NCBI GenBank assembly: GCA_029945375.1
Contig: CM057069.1
Span: forward strand, 1,116,001 to 1,180,000
DNA: 64,000 bases
Reading direction: 5' to 3'
Origin: Agaricus subrufescens
Lineage: Eukaryota > Basidiomycota > Agaricomycetes > Agaricales > Agaricaceae
Positions 9,032 to 20,124 of the stretch are shown piece after piece. Each line of letters starts with the position of its first letter. The first letter of the stretch is position 1. A model generated the notes under the pieces. That model ran no database searches, was not told where the DNA came from, and worked only from the letters and a program-made list of their open reading frames with translations. A program made the position numbers and the translations under genes.

Positions 9032-10437
9032 AAATGCTGAAGAGACTAGATTGGTGTGAATGTGGAAAATAAAATATAAAAAAAATATAAAAAATATAAA
9101 ATCGAATGTGAATGCAACCCTTTGAATTACACCGAGTCTTGAGTGTGGTTTGTGGGGAGAATAAATCAGAAAGAAAGTGAAAGTAAGCATCTCGATTAAG
9201 TATTAAATGAAAATAGGGGTAGAATAGAAATGTGAAACAAGTCTCAACTGAATAGAGACCTCTTCCAGACCTATGCCGTTTCGGTTAGAACCTTTGTGAT
9301 GAGTGGCTAAGCTCGCAACGACTGTCCTCAATAGGATGGGTTAGACACCTATCTAGGAGGAGTAGCGAGTCTGCCCTAGTGATGCCTCAACAAACTCAGA
9401 GAGCCTTGACCTGCCTTCGCGCTTTGAGACAGACTGCAAGACAAGTCAAGCTAGCACCATATGCTATCGCGATCCTATTAGACCAGTGAAGATACTCTCT
9501 CAAGCAGAACACAAGTCCTTCTGAGTTGAGAAAGAACTTTAAGAAATGCTTAGAACACTGCAAAGTTTAACCAAACTCGATTTCACTTGCACAGCGCTTG
9601 GGCAAAGATTTGATTCTGAACCTTGTCCTCGACTGGTGACTATATACGATACACAATAATAAAAAAAAAAACTGAGACAAAATAAACAAATATGAAACAG
9701 ATAACCAAGTCCGTATCCAGCACTGAATGGGTATAGTCTCCTCGACTCATCTTTCCCCACCAATCAACAGTCTTGACTATTCAGTCTCCTTGACTGAACA
9801 TCGCACTTGCCTAATCTCCCACTCCCCATTGGCTACCGAGCTTCCAACCCTAAACCCTAGTCTAGAAACTCTCAAGGCGCATCCCCCACTGATTGTCCCA
9901 TTGATAAGATGTCCTCAATTAGACTATGCTTCTATCTTGCCTTTAGTTGCTTCGAGATTATCACTATTTCCGCCTGATTCAGAGTCTCGACCGACAATTC
10001 CAACAGTCTCGCTTCAGGTTAATTCAGTCTCGACATGTGTAAGTTGTCTACTTCCTAGCCCTTTCCTTATTAGGCAGGTAGTAGTTATAGATTCGGTTTA
10101 GCATAAGGTCCGCTGAAGGAACTGCGTTCTGCTAAGTCCTCAAGCCATCCTATAGCCAGTCTCGATGATAATTCCCAATAAAGTCTCTCTAGACTCAGCC
10201 TCAAGACTTCTGTTTTAAAGTCCTCAAACGCAATTATATTTCCCCTAGCAGTACAGTTTTCCTACTAGGAATCGCAGATGCAATCTCAACTGTCCCCTAG
10301 ATCAACCTTTCTTCACACATGTCCTCGACTGAGATTATCTCTAACTGGGTGATCGATTGTTCATTCCCAAACTTAATACGTACACCTAACTGCATTAAAC
10401 GTATATTTTCACACGTAAAATGGCTGGGGCTGTAACA
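9032..10437 (-). other. Non-coding block, probable 3' LTR of gypsy element I
   Basis: No supported gene is present. On the minus strand the block begins TGTTACAGCC immediately after a polypurine tract (10438-10450), the arrangement of a 3' LTR. CTCGAC-type motifs recur, as in gypsy II. An AT-rich tract lies at 9063-9100. The outer LTR end could not be defined and may be lost at the junction with the LINE near 9031. Confidence 0.45.
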
Positions 10438-10450
10438 TCTCCCCCCCACT
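10438..10450 (-). other. Polypurine tract of gypsy element I
   Basis: The minus strand reads AGTGGGGGGGAGA directly before TGTTACAGCC. Gypsy II has the parallel AGTGAGGGGGAGAGTGA before TGTGTCTCGG at 13926-13942. Such tracts prime plus-strand DNA synthesis next to the 3' LTR. Confidence 0.6.
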
Positions 10451-10972
10451 ATGAAATGACTGTCCTCAGTCATACCAGACTCCATCTTGGAACTAAACTG
10501 ATCATCCCCAACGTCTGGCTGGACTTCAATTTCACCCCTCGACGAGCACTCACCCTTGGCAGTGGTGGATCTCCCACTCCGGACATCACTGGCAGCTATT
10601 AATACCACTACTGCCTTGTTCTCCCGGAACGGAGATTGCCGTGCTTCTTTTCTGATCGCCCCGGACCATGCGTTACTAAATTTAGTGTGATCTTCTGATC
10701 ACTTTCCAAAGGTGAGGTTTAAACTTCCTCAACTTCTTTTTTATTTCGCTGACCCTGCCTCATTTTTTCTTTGGGGCATCATCAGCCAATGGCTCATTCT
10801 GCGCTACCACTGCTGACATAGCGTGTTGGCACAATCTAGTGAGTCTTGCCTTTTTCGTCTCCACCCTGCAGATCTTGACCTCACTAATAGGGTATCTTTG
10901 ACCGACGCCAAGCTCTGGCCCCCATTAAAAGTGGACCTTGCCCCCCCCACTTTTGGTTTCTTTCTCCCCATC

Positions 10973-13335
10973 ATGTCCTCCTCGCCTCCCCAGCTGCCCC
11001 CCAAGATAGCCATCGCCGCTATCCTCAACAAGGCGGAATGGGGTGCGCATTTTCCGTCCGACGTCCTTCTCTGGCATTCCAAACATTTTCGCGCTCTGCT
11101 GGCCTACCGAAAGATTCAGCAGCTGGAGGAATTGTCATCCACATCTCTGTCCAGCACTCCACAGACTATCTTACCGACTTTGCCCTCAGCCATTCGCCCT
11201 TCATCTACCCCTCTGGTGCCTTCCGTCCTCCTGGCCATTGCTCGTACTCCGACGCCAGCACAACATTCACAGCCTGCCTCTTTCCGTTCTCTGTCTTCTC
11301 GTCTTCTGACTCCTGCCATTCTCACAGCTCCCTTGACTTCCTCAGCTTCAGCTCGGACTCCTCGTCAACCCCCCCCTCGCCGATCTCTTGGTGAGTGGCC
11401 CATAGCTCGGGCACGACATCTCTTTGCTGCTGTTCGCACTTCTAATATTGCGGTGGCTCGAATCACAGCTCGGGTGGCGTCAGAGGCTCCTTGGCCTAAT
11501 CTAGCGGAGGTTCATGTCCTGCCTAATCCCGCTGCTAGTTCAACTGCTGGTTCCACTCATCGTGGCGAGACCAAACCTCCTGCCACCAAACACCAGCATC
11601 TGCATTCTCTGTCGCCTAAAACTACCCCTGAGGTAGTTCCCAAAATTGAGAAGATTTCTCCAATCAAAGCTCCAGCGCCTGCCTGTTCTCCATGCCCTGG
11701 CTCTGGCAAGTGTCTGGCTCACAAAACTACCGGTAGTAAATTCCCGGCTGGCTCTTATACTGCCGTTGTTGAAATCTCCTCCTCCTCATCGTCTTCTGAG
11801 CCTGATCCCGTCTTCATCAGCGACGAGGAAAGCGAAAGTGACAACAAAGACAAAGTGGTTCAAGAGGACGAACTCGACAATTCTGATGTCAACATGGAAA
11901 AGTCCTCCTCCAAAAAACGTAAACCGGCTGCCTCTCGTTGTAAGCCTGCACCTCCTTCCAAGGCTGCCCTGGCAACTCGTTCTCGAACTACTCAATCAAA
12001 GCAATCCAAGACGGTCAAGACTCCCGCAACCGTCGATTCTGATGGTTCAGAGGAACCTCGCGGTACGGGCTTTACACTTTCTCCCTCTCTTCTACTAATC
12101 TGCATTTCCCAGTTCGCACCAATACTTCTTTAACTCGTCAACTTGGTCTCACTCCCAGTGCTCCTTATCTCGATGGTCTGGCTACACATTTCGCCATCTC
12201 CTATGATCCGGTATGCCACCTTTTAACTCCTTCCCTTTTCTTTTTCTAAACATCTTTTCTTAGTATTCCCCTTGTTCTGCCAACTGTCTTAACTGCATGT
12301 GCAACTTCTGCTTGGTGTGCACCACAGACAACCCCATCAAACATCACCATGGAGAGTCCGCTGAGGATGTCCAGCATCGCGTCGATGCCCTCATCACTGG
12401 CATTGAGTGCAACCAGTGCAACCATGACTGCGCCGGCCACTGCAGCAAAACCAAACCCCCTGCCTTGCGTCAATTCGCAGCTGAGCTGTGCTGCGCACCT
12501 ACATTTATTGCGGGCAATGGTACGCCTGCCACCCTTTTTGCTTTTAACTCTTCTCCCTTACTGACTTTATCCAGGACTCTGCATTCGCAACCACAACCTC
12601 GACGTCACCCGCTACCAGATCCAAGGCTTGGAGCGACAGCTCAGCCTCGCCGTCTCCCACTATCATTTGCTCGTTGTCGAGAGCGCCATCGACTTCCTTG
12701 CAGCTTATTGCTATCATGACAAAAAGCCCGAGTTCTGGATCGAGGCCCAGCTCGTTTCTGACATTGAAGGGTTCAAAACGCTGCTTGCTGACGCCAAGCA
12801 GATTGTCAGCTACGATGAGCATGCTCTCACCGCCTCCAATCTTCCCGCTTACAATGTCGAGGTGCTTGACACTCTCTCCGGTCCACATCGCTCCGAAAAC
12901 CTCCTCATCTCTGGTTGTGTGCTGTACAATTCTTTCCGCTGCTCCGGCAAGTGGATGGGCAAAAAGCCCTTCCTTGTCGAAGATCAGCAGCCTCTTGTTC
13001 AACCCTCCTGGTGGGACCGTCATGTCACAGCCTGCAACAAGGCCAGCGTCCCGCCATCTACTCACACTAACCCTCAATTCTCCAAGGCGTTTGATGACTA
13101 CCTCCGTGTTCCTCCGATGATGGTGCCCGAACTGGCAGCTATCCCTACTGAGCCCAACTCGCCCGCTCGATCTCCTGCTGGAGCTGCCCCATCTACGCCT
13201 TCTGGGCAAACAATGCAGACTCCTCTTTTGCCAACCTCCCCTAGCACTATGGACATTGAGGCCTCTCTCCAGCCAACCTTGCCCAGCAACACCAACGGTC
13301 AAGCGGCTGCCTTCTCTGAGGGCGTCGAGGGGTAG
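10973..13335 (+). CDS. Antisense accessory gene of gypsy element I (4 exons, intact)
   Basis: Exons are 10973-12062, 12113-12210, 12264-12519 and 12575-13335. All three introns are 50-55 nt with GT-AG ends and keep phase, giving 734 residues without a stop. The start ATG gives MSSSPPQLPPKIA. The N-terminal half is Pro/Ser/Thr-rich, then acidic (SSSSSSEPDPVFISDEESES) and Lys-rich. Exon 3 carries a Cys-rich module (CSANCLNCMCNFCLVC, then CNQCNHDCAGHC). The last exon has a helical block SHYHLLVVESAIDFLAAY. It runs opposite to gypsy transcription and starts about 520 bp from the polypurine tract. No known family was recognised. A host gene caught between two elements is the main alternative. Confidence 0.7.
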
Positions 13336-13336
13336 G

Positions 13337-13925
13337 TGTGTCGATTGGGTACTTGATCGGCGCCAGTGGTTGTCCTCTGTTTTGTGTTTCTTTTATATAT
13401 CCACCTCAAACATTGTTTTTCTGTTTTTTCTCTCTTTTTCTTGAACTTTTCTCACTAGTCTTATCTTGCATTAGTGCTTTACTACTTCTTAATTGCATGT
13501 AGTTAGCCCTCGTTTCTCTTCAGACTAGTTCTTCTCTCGTCTCGTTCTCTTCTTGCCCTGTTGTTTCCTCATCCTGTAGTAGCATTGTGCTACCATGTCT
13601 CGTTTCCAAAAAATCCCCACTCAATGTTATGTCGATTTCATTTCTGCGACTCTTTTACTACTGAGTGTGAATTCCTGATCTTAAACAATAAGCGGCTTGG
13701 CATTTCTTAAGTGTTCTGCACCTCCTCTATATAGTCTCGCTCTCACTTGTGTTCTTGTTCTGCGCCAGCCTATAAATAACCCAATCAATCACAGCTTATT
13801 TATTGATCTGCCCCAGATTCTGTTAGAGTAGCCCCGTCTTGTAACGTTGCCTCAGCGCAACACCTCGCCTAATAGAACCCGTTTTTAATCCCCTGATTTC
13901 TGAGTTAAAACCGATCCGAGACACA
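13337..13925 (-). repeat. Probable 3' LTR of gypsy element II
   Basis: The plus strand starts TGTGTC at 13337 and ends GACACA at 13925, giving 6-bp inverted ends, and it is followed by a polypurine tract at 13926-13942. The inner boundary is well placed. The outer one rests only on the short inverted match, one base after the stop of the preceding gene. Plus-strand TATA-like boxes occur at 13728-13734 and 13771-13778. Confidence 0.45.
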
Positions 13926-13942
13926 TCACTCTCCCCCTCACT
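13926..13942 (-). other. Polypurine tract of gypsy element II
   Basis: The minus strand reads AGTGAGGGGGAGAGTGA followed by TGTGTCTCGG. It lies about 100 bp from the start codon of the antisense gene at 14044. Confidence 0.55.
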
Positions 13943-14043
13943 ATGGAAACAGACATCCTCATCGATCACTGCTCTCGCTCAGAAAAAAATTTTCCTCGAT
14001 CATACCCTAGATGCATTCTCAACAAATATAAGTTCTCTGTAGA

Positions 14044-15654
14044 ATGTCTCGCCGCCTAACCATGTGTCTCGACTGTAGTTTGCATCAGCTTCAATCATAC
14101 AACAACTCCAATCCTTTCCGTTGCAGATGCAGCGGCCGAGGCCGTGGTAGGGGTTTATTACGAGGTGGTCTCGGTCGAGGGAGGGGTCTATCCCCTTCCT
14201 ATAATCTCTCCCACTATTGTGATAGCATCTCGCCCTACTTTGACAGTAGCTCTTCAGATGAGGATTGCCATACCACTCCCATGCCTACTGAACCATCGCT
14301 CCCCACTAAACAGGCATACGAGGAAGCTGTACATCTCCTCGACGCGGAAATCTCATCTTATTTCCACCGCTTCAATCGTCAACACACTAGTCCTGCTGTT
14401 GCCCAGAGTTTGGCTGGTCCACTCGAGGCAGCGGGAAGTTTTCTGGTACCCCTCCTTCTCTCCTCGACTGAATCATTCCGTGCTCACAACGTCCTAGACT
14501 TCTCTTCTGCAGGCCCTGCAGCGCTACACTGTTGCTCAGTCTTCTAGTGAAACGCAACAGCTCCTCGCTCATTCCAAAAGCATGTACAAATCCTACACTA
14601 ACTTCTGAGGCAAGGGTCACAAGCAACCCACGGTTTTCAACGAGTTGTGTACTATGCTCAGCACTGTAGATTGCAATCTCAGAAATGGCAAACGAGGTCC
14701 CCTTACAAAGCCAGCTGCAGAATGTGACGACTCTACTGGTCGAGGCACTTCTGAACCTCCGGCCAAGGTAAGATCGGCCAACTTTCCACTCTCACTTTTC
14801 TATACCAGCCTATTCTAGAGGCGTCGAACTATTCCTCAACTTCCTCCAGACAGCTCAGAGTCCTCCGAGGATGAAGTAGAGTCCCAGACTATAGTCAAGG
14901 CTGCGACACTACTCCAGCCTTCCACTTCTCTAAATGTATGCGCCTTCATCTCACACTCATTCATACTAATCCACACCCTCAGATGGAGGTAGACAGTGAA
15001 GCCATTCCTCCCCCATCCTCAGACGGTCCTGGACCTGCCTCTCTTCACAGTGCAGTGCCGATAACTCAAAACATCACCGGGCCCACTATCCTAGGTGACC
15101 AAGATCAAGTTATGCAGACTCACCCTCGTAGCAACTCTATGTCCGCGACTGTAAGCTTCCTGTCCAGAACTGATGTTCTCAGACCTCACTTCTTTTTCTT
15201 TCCTAGGATCTATATCCCGGCACAGCGCAAACAGTACGCATTTTCTACATGCCGCCCCCTGGCTCCGAAATCCAGCAAGAACACTATCTCAACGCCCTCC
15301 AATTACAGCCTCGGGAATGTCCACCCATTTTGAACGTTATCTCAGCTGCTACTGGTGCGTCCTAGACTCTTTTCACCTTCACTTCTTCTAATTCTCTTCT
15401 CAGCTGACACCTTGGTGTCCAACATTCATTCTTTGTCAGTCGAGGCCAACGAGGCCACCCACGTCATAGTCTCGGATGCAAGCTATCAAGCCTTGCAGCA
15501 CCAACTTTTGGCCACTACCACCGCTCTCGTCAAGTCTGCCCAACAACTTGAATTCACTACCTCACACTATCGTTTCTATGCACAAGAGTACGATTTCTTG
15601 TCTCAGCTCCTTGAGCAGCATGATAAACGATTCCAGAACAAGGTAGACAAGTAG
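14044..15654 (+). pseudogene. Antisense accessory gene of gypsy element II (6 exons, one nonsense)
   Basis: Exons are 14044-14445, 14513-14767, 14819-14935, 14983-15150, 15207-15354 and 15404-15654. The five introns are 47-67 nt with GT-AG ends; one contains TACTAAT. All junctions keep phase. The only defect is a TGA at 14606-14608, followed by open frame. The protein begins MSRRLTMCLDC, has a Gly/Arg run (RCSGRGRGRGLLRGG), an acidic patch (DSSESSEDEVE) and a C-terminal block QLEFTTSHYRFYAQEYDFL...HDK. That block resembles the gene at 10973 (QLSLAVSHY...DFL...HDK). It stops 69 bp from the integrase stop, convergently. Function unknown. Confidence 0.7.
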
Positions 15655-15723
15655 GCTATTTAACATTATAGCGTACTTGTCTGAGACTAGTTTTCTCCTA
15701 GTTAGTGTTCAATAACAAAGGTT

Positions 15724-17427
15724 CTAGTCTCCCTTGACTGTCTCCTCATCTGATTCATCAGCTTCCTCATCCAAATCAATAGTCTCGACTGGTTCCTCCA
15801 GCAGTTCTAACTCCTCTTCACTCGTATCCAACAGCCTAATGATCACGTCAGAATACTTGAGTTTCTCCCTCGCCAGGTAAGGAATAACCCAGAATGCAGC
15901 CACTTTATTTTGCCATACCGAGCCATCCATCTCGGCCAGAACATATGCTCCCCCTTTCAACCTTCGAACCACTACCATGGGTCTGAGATATTGAGGTTTC
16001 ATTTTCCTATTGGCTGACATTTCAATCGCAGAATTCTTCACCAGGACCAAGCTCCCTGCCTCCAGATCATATTCCCTAATCCTCGCTTTCGCATCTTCCT
16101 CCAATTTCAAAGCTTGATCAACTTTTTCCTTTGTCAACCTTGCTCTCATTTGCTCCACATGTTTAACATGTTTAGCCAGCACGAGAGCCCTTAGACCGAT
16201 CAACTCCGCAGTCTTGACAAATCGATCAGGATATTTCACCAACCAAGTCGCCTCGACTACGTCCAAAGGTATCGTAGGATGAGCCCCGGTAACCATGAAG
16301 TAGGGAGAACATCCTGTCCCCTTCCTTACAGTAATCCTGTCCACCCACATAACTTGATGTAGGTGCCAAAACCACCTTTTTACTTCACTGTCCGTAGCCT
16401 TGTATAACATCTGCCGTACATCCCAATGAGGCCTCTCGACAATGCCATTAGCCCTCGAGTTATATGGCAAGATCGTTACACCCTTAATTCCACATTTATC
16501 TTCGAGCCACCTCACCACTTTCCTAAACGGTGAGCCATTGTCTGTGACTATTTTCACAAGACTGCCCCATCGACAGATTATGTCCTCGAATAGCCATTGA
16601 CCAATTGATTTTGCGTCCTCGGTTCTCAATGCTCTTGCCTCCATCCATGACAAAAGTCCACATCTGCCATGCACAATGTATTTACAACCATTCGAGGCAG
16701 GTGTCATGTGTACTGTGTCCGCATGCAAAACTTGAAAGATCGAGGGAGTATGTGTAACCACTGGTGGCAACTCCATTGCCATCTTTTGCTGCACCTGACA
16801 TAAGTGACACAAACAAATGTACCAGCTAACGTCGGCTTCCATCTCAGGCCACCAAAACTGTTGACTGATCAGTCTCGACGTAGCATACACTCCTCGATGC
16901 CCCAATTTGTCGTGACATTCCCTCATGATTTCCATCCTATTTTCTATCTCGATCACCAACTGAGCATAATCATCCCCTGGTCTTCGATGATACAACTTCC
17001 CATCTTTATCTAACCAGAAGTTCGAGGCCGCTCTTGACAATTTTGCCTCCTCGATCATAAGTCGATCTTTTGGTAATCTCTCCACTCAATGAACAATCCA
17101 GTCTCGGACCTTTCCCAACTGACTGTCCTGTTCTCAAGCCGCAATGGTCCTGCGATCCTCATCGTAACCATCTCGACCATTTTCTTCATTTACCGCCTGT
17201 TCCTCTTCCTTGATCATTTTTCCAAGGAATACTCGAACTGGTTCGGCAACGTCTCGATTATTGGATAACCATTGCTTCTCCACGATTTCTGCATCTAGAC
17301 ACTTTCTTGCAAAGTCGAGGTCCAATTGATAACTATGGTCCATTGCTATCACTTCAGCAAAGAAACCTTTTCTGTCATCTATTTCCTTGACGAAATCATC
17401 TATTGGTAGAGGGTCTTCTTCTCCCTC
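15724..17427 (-). pseudogene. pol: Gypsy II integrase
   Basis: The zinc-binding HHCC module is visible (HDKLGHRGVYATSRLISQQF...CHLCQ), followed by the DDE core: LHADTVHM, IVTDNGSPF and NGIVERPH carry the three acidic residues. A C-terminal basic and acidic tail follows. The frame is continuous from 17427 to 15724 except for TGA codons near 17134 and 17087, both plausible CGA changes. The solo LTR at 17428 splits it from the RNase H part. Integrase inserts the cDNA into the genome. This copy cannot be translated intact. Confidence 0.85.
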
Positions 17428-17642
17428 TGTCACAGATTTGGAAGATTACGTTATATCTTACCAACGGCTGATCCGATTCTTACGAATTGGGCACCGTTGG
17501 AAAGCCCTGATCAAACCGTTTCTACTGATACCCATATCACCCGAAACGGCCCAGTAGTTGTTGAGATATTCAACGTTCTTTATTCTCTGTGCCATAAGTT
17601 AGAAGACCTTAATTACCTAATTGTTCTAGAGCAGTCCAGACC

Positions 17643-17677
17643 ATTCTAGAACATTCTAGAACCTTCTAGAATGTTCT
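17643..17677 (+). promoter_or_regulatory. Perfect heat-shock-element array (7 pentamers)
   Basis: Seven contiguous pentamers alternate nTTCn and nGAAn (ATTCT AGAAC ATTCT AGAAC CTTCT AGAAT GTTCT). This is the canonical inverted-repeat binding site of heat-shock factor trimers, with more units than the usual three. It lies about 170 bp upstream of the TATA box in the solo LTR. Confidence 0.7.
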
Positions 17678-17849
17678 CTATCACATCATTATCGCACCAT
17701 TACCCAGAGTAACCCAGAGTAACTCAGAGTAGTAAAGGGATTGTTCCTATTGGTTGGTTATTATTAGAGTAGCTAAACTTAGATACATAATTAGTCATGA
17801 CTAGAGTCCCTGGGGTCATTGGTAGTGTCCCGGGTCCTTCTCAGATGTG

Positions 17850-17857
17850 TATATAAG
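17850..17857 (+). promoter_or_regulatory. TATA box of the solo LTR
   Basis: TATATAAG in plus orientation, about 420 bp into the LTR, followed by a plausible start region near 17880. It defines the likely transcription direction of the lost parent element. Confidence 0.5.
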
Positions 17858-18001
17858 TAGCTTGTCTTGGTGTCCTTAAGACCCAGACTTAACAACATCA
17901 GTTGTGCTTTGTCATCTCATCTCTCTGCTTATCTAAGATCACTGCTCTTTCCCCATTTATCTTTCAAGGTTACTTAGGTAAGCAAGATTTGTGATACCCT
18001 C

Positions 18002-18700
18002 ATTCTCTTTAACCAACTCGATTTCTTCTCCGTCATCATCTGACCCATCATCATACTGTCGAGTTGCTTTATCTCCAGGATACCATTTCCTCCAAGACAA
18101 TCCATCAGGTCCAAAGCCTTTTCCCTTTCGATGAACCAGTGTGAAGTGGAAATGAGTTCAAATATAAACCACCCAACGATTCACAGTCGCACTGAGTAAC
18201 TTGCCGGCATTGTTCAACATTCCATGCAAGTACTTCACATCAGTCTCGACTATGAGATTTCAACATCCTCAAAGTAGATAATTCTCCTCCTCAAGCACCA
18301 TGCGCAATCCCACTAACTCTCGCTTCAGTTGAGAATATCGTTGTTGCCTCGGATCCATTAATATCGAATTAAACTTGATATAATGAATGATTTTTGGCTC
18401 CAACTTGTCTCGCTGATACAGGTAATACCCAACAGCCCTCCAAGATGAGTCCACAGCTAAGACAATTGGCTGCTCACTCGGAAACCTCAGATTCCTCATA
18501 TGAAAACAGTTTCGGATAGCTTCTTTGATCTTGAGCTGAGCCACTTTCTCAATCGCGCCCCACTCGAAGGTAACTCCCTTCTTGCAAAGATTATACAAGG
18601 GAACCGCCTTCATAACAAAGTCTCAAATGTGATGTCTACACATTACCGCCGTCCCCAAGAAAGCTCAGACATCAGTAGTGTTTTCACAGTCACCCCAATT
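18002..18700 (-). pseudogene. pol: Gypsy II RNase H
   Basis: The frame contains VLAVDSSWRAVGYYLYQRD (first catalytic Asp) and QRYSQLKRELVGL (catalytic Glu), then NLIVETD (further Asp) and the tail FGPDGLSWR typical of the end of gypsy RNase H. At least five TGA codons interrupt it, for example at 18269-18271 and two between 18613 and 18660. One indel near 18705 separates it from RT. It would degrade the RNA strand during cDNA synthesis in an intact element. Confidence 0.75.
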
Positions 18701-20124
18701 TTCTCGATTGTTTCCACTTTTGGCTTTCGCCCTTTATATGAACACTTGAATCCTAGGATAACCACTGTATCCACACATATCGTCATTTTAGGTCCCGAGA
18801 ACGTTCCCCCAGCATATTTCATTCGCTGTAGAATACGATTCACGTTTTCCATATGTTCAAACATGAATTTTCTAATCCCCGAGTTATCAGGCAAGACTTC
18901 CGGTACTCCCTCAGTGTTTTCATATCTAGTCATGGGGCCCCTAATTGGCACATCGTCTATATATGGCAATGTGAACTCAGGAATCTCGTCTCGGAGAATG
19001 TAAGTCACATCCTCATGAAAGATCGGCACGGAATTAGTCCATCCCATTGGCAAGGTAGCCAGGCGTAAGGCCCCAAACAGTGTCTGGAACGTCGTTAGGT
19101 CCCTCAAACCCTTGGCAATTTCTCTTTCGTCGTAACCCACATACAAATCGAGTATCCCATTACAGGCTCGACCCGCAAAATGCATTGCCAACTCCTTGGT
19201 CACAGGTGGTAGCCCCGAGTGTGCAATTGTAACCTCGTTCAAAGGCTCAAGACTGTGCACTAGGCACAGACTCTTCCCATCCTTTTTAATTACACAGAAC
19301 CATCTCGACCGATAAGACACATTCGAGAGTTCATATACTCCCACATCAATCTTTCTCCGGATGATCCTACATACTTCATCATAAACCGCAGGTGGGATTC
19401 TCAAGTTTCTCAAAACCCAAGGTGTGTGAGGTACAGTAGGAATCTTGACTGAAGGGAAATATTCTTTCTTGAAGCTCCCCCTCTCCAAGTTGTCCCACAC
19501 AAACACTTCATTTTGCGCCGCGACTAACCAATGCATCAACTTAACCTCCTCGGGCCATAAAAACCCATCACTATGCGCTTTATCCATTTTTAACATTCGC
19601 TCCTTGGTATATCTTCCTGTCGGTACGAACTCAGACGGCCTCCTCAGTAGTTCCAGCATATCTTTTAGAGGATCCCTGATAATATTTCTAACAATTCGAA
19701 ATTTATCTGGTACTTCTCCCAGGACAGGCCTGACTTTCAGCGCGACTGGCTTATACTTCTTTGCCAGACAATGCACTAACTCTTGAGGATCACCTGGTTC
19801 CTCCAACTCTTCCACCGCGACTGATTTATTTCTCAAGTCGTGTGGTCTCGACAGTATATTCAGGTACTGCTTGAATGTCTTTTTCTCATCTGAGTCCCCT
19901 TTTCTTTCCAAACTCTTTGCTAGATATAAAAGTTTGAGCTCATCCGTAGTATATGCTTCAGTCTCAATAGGCAAGTACTCCATTATACTAGCTTCTCCAT
20001 TTTCATCCGCTTCAATTATACAAGCCACCTCTCCTCCATCCCACTCGTCGGAATCCTCAAGGCAACTTAAAAATTTACTGCCGGCTGAGAGGGAAGTTGT
20101 CCTCGACTGTAAGTTGGAATACAC
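18643..20124 (-). pseudogene. pol: Gypsy II reverse transcriptase
   Basis: Motifs in order are KVRPVLGEVPDKFRIVRNI (connection from protease), SRWFCVIKKDGKSLCLVHSL (fingers), NGILDLYVGYDER (first catalytic Asp), LPMGWTNSVPIFHEDV, and FTLPYIDDVPIRGP (catalytic YIDD). The thumb follows (GGTFSGPKMTICVDTVVILG). About 490 residues are open, so this is the best preserved part of the element. The frame shifts relative to the protease near 20128 and to RNase H near 18705. Confidence 0.85.

Larger units (their letters stand above)
17428..17996 (+). repeat. Solo LTR with 5-bp target duplication
   Basis: It begins TGTCACAGATTTGG and ends GATTTGTGATA, imperfect inverted termini (TGTCACA against TGTGATA). 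Both flanks are CCCTC (17423-17427 and 17997-18001), a perfect 5-bp target duplication. It interrupts gypsy II pol. It carries a heat-shock-element array at 17643-17677 and a TATATAAG box at 17850-17857, both placed as in a U3 region on the plus strand. No internal domain is left, so it arose by LTR-LTR recombination. It does not resemble the LTRs of the neighbours. Confidence 0.85.

Noticed and set aside
9063..9100. A/T tract as the poly(A) tail of the F1 LINE at 6828
   Set aside because: The F1 3' UTR homology ends at ~9031 and the tail motif CTGATTACA is missing; the tract is interrupted by T residues.
9032..10437. Exact outer end of the gypsy I LTR
   Set aside because: No TGT terminus matching the inner end and no LTR pair or target duplication was found, so only the inner end is reported.
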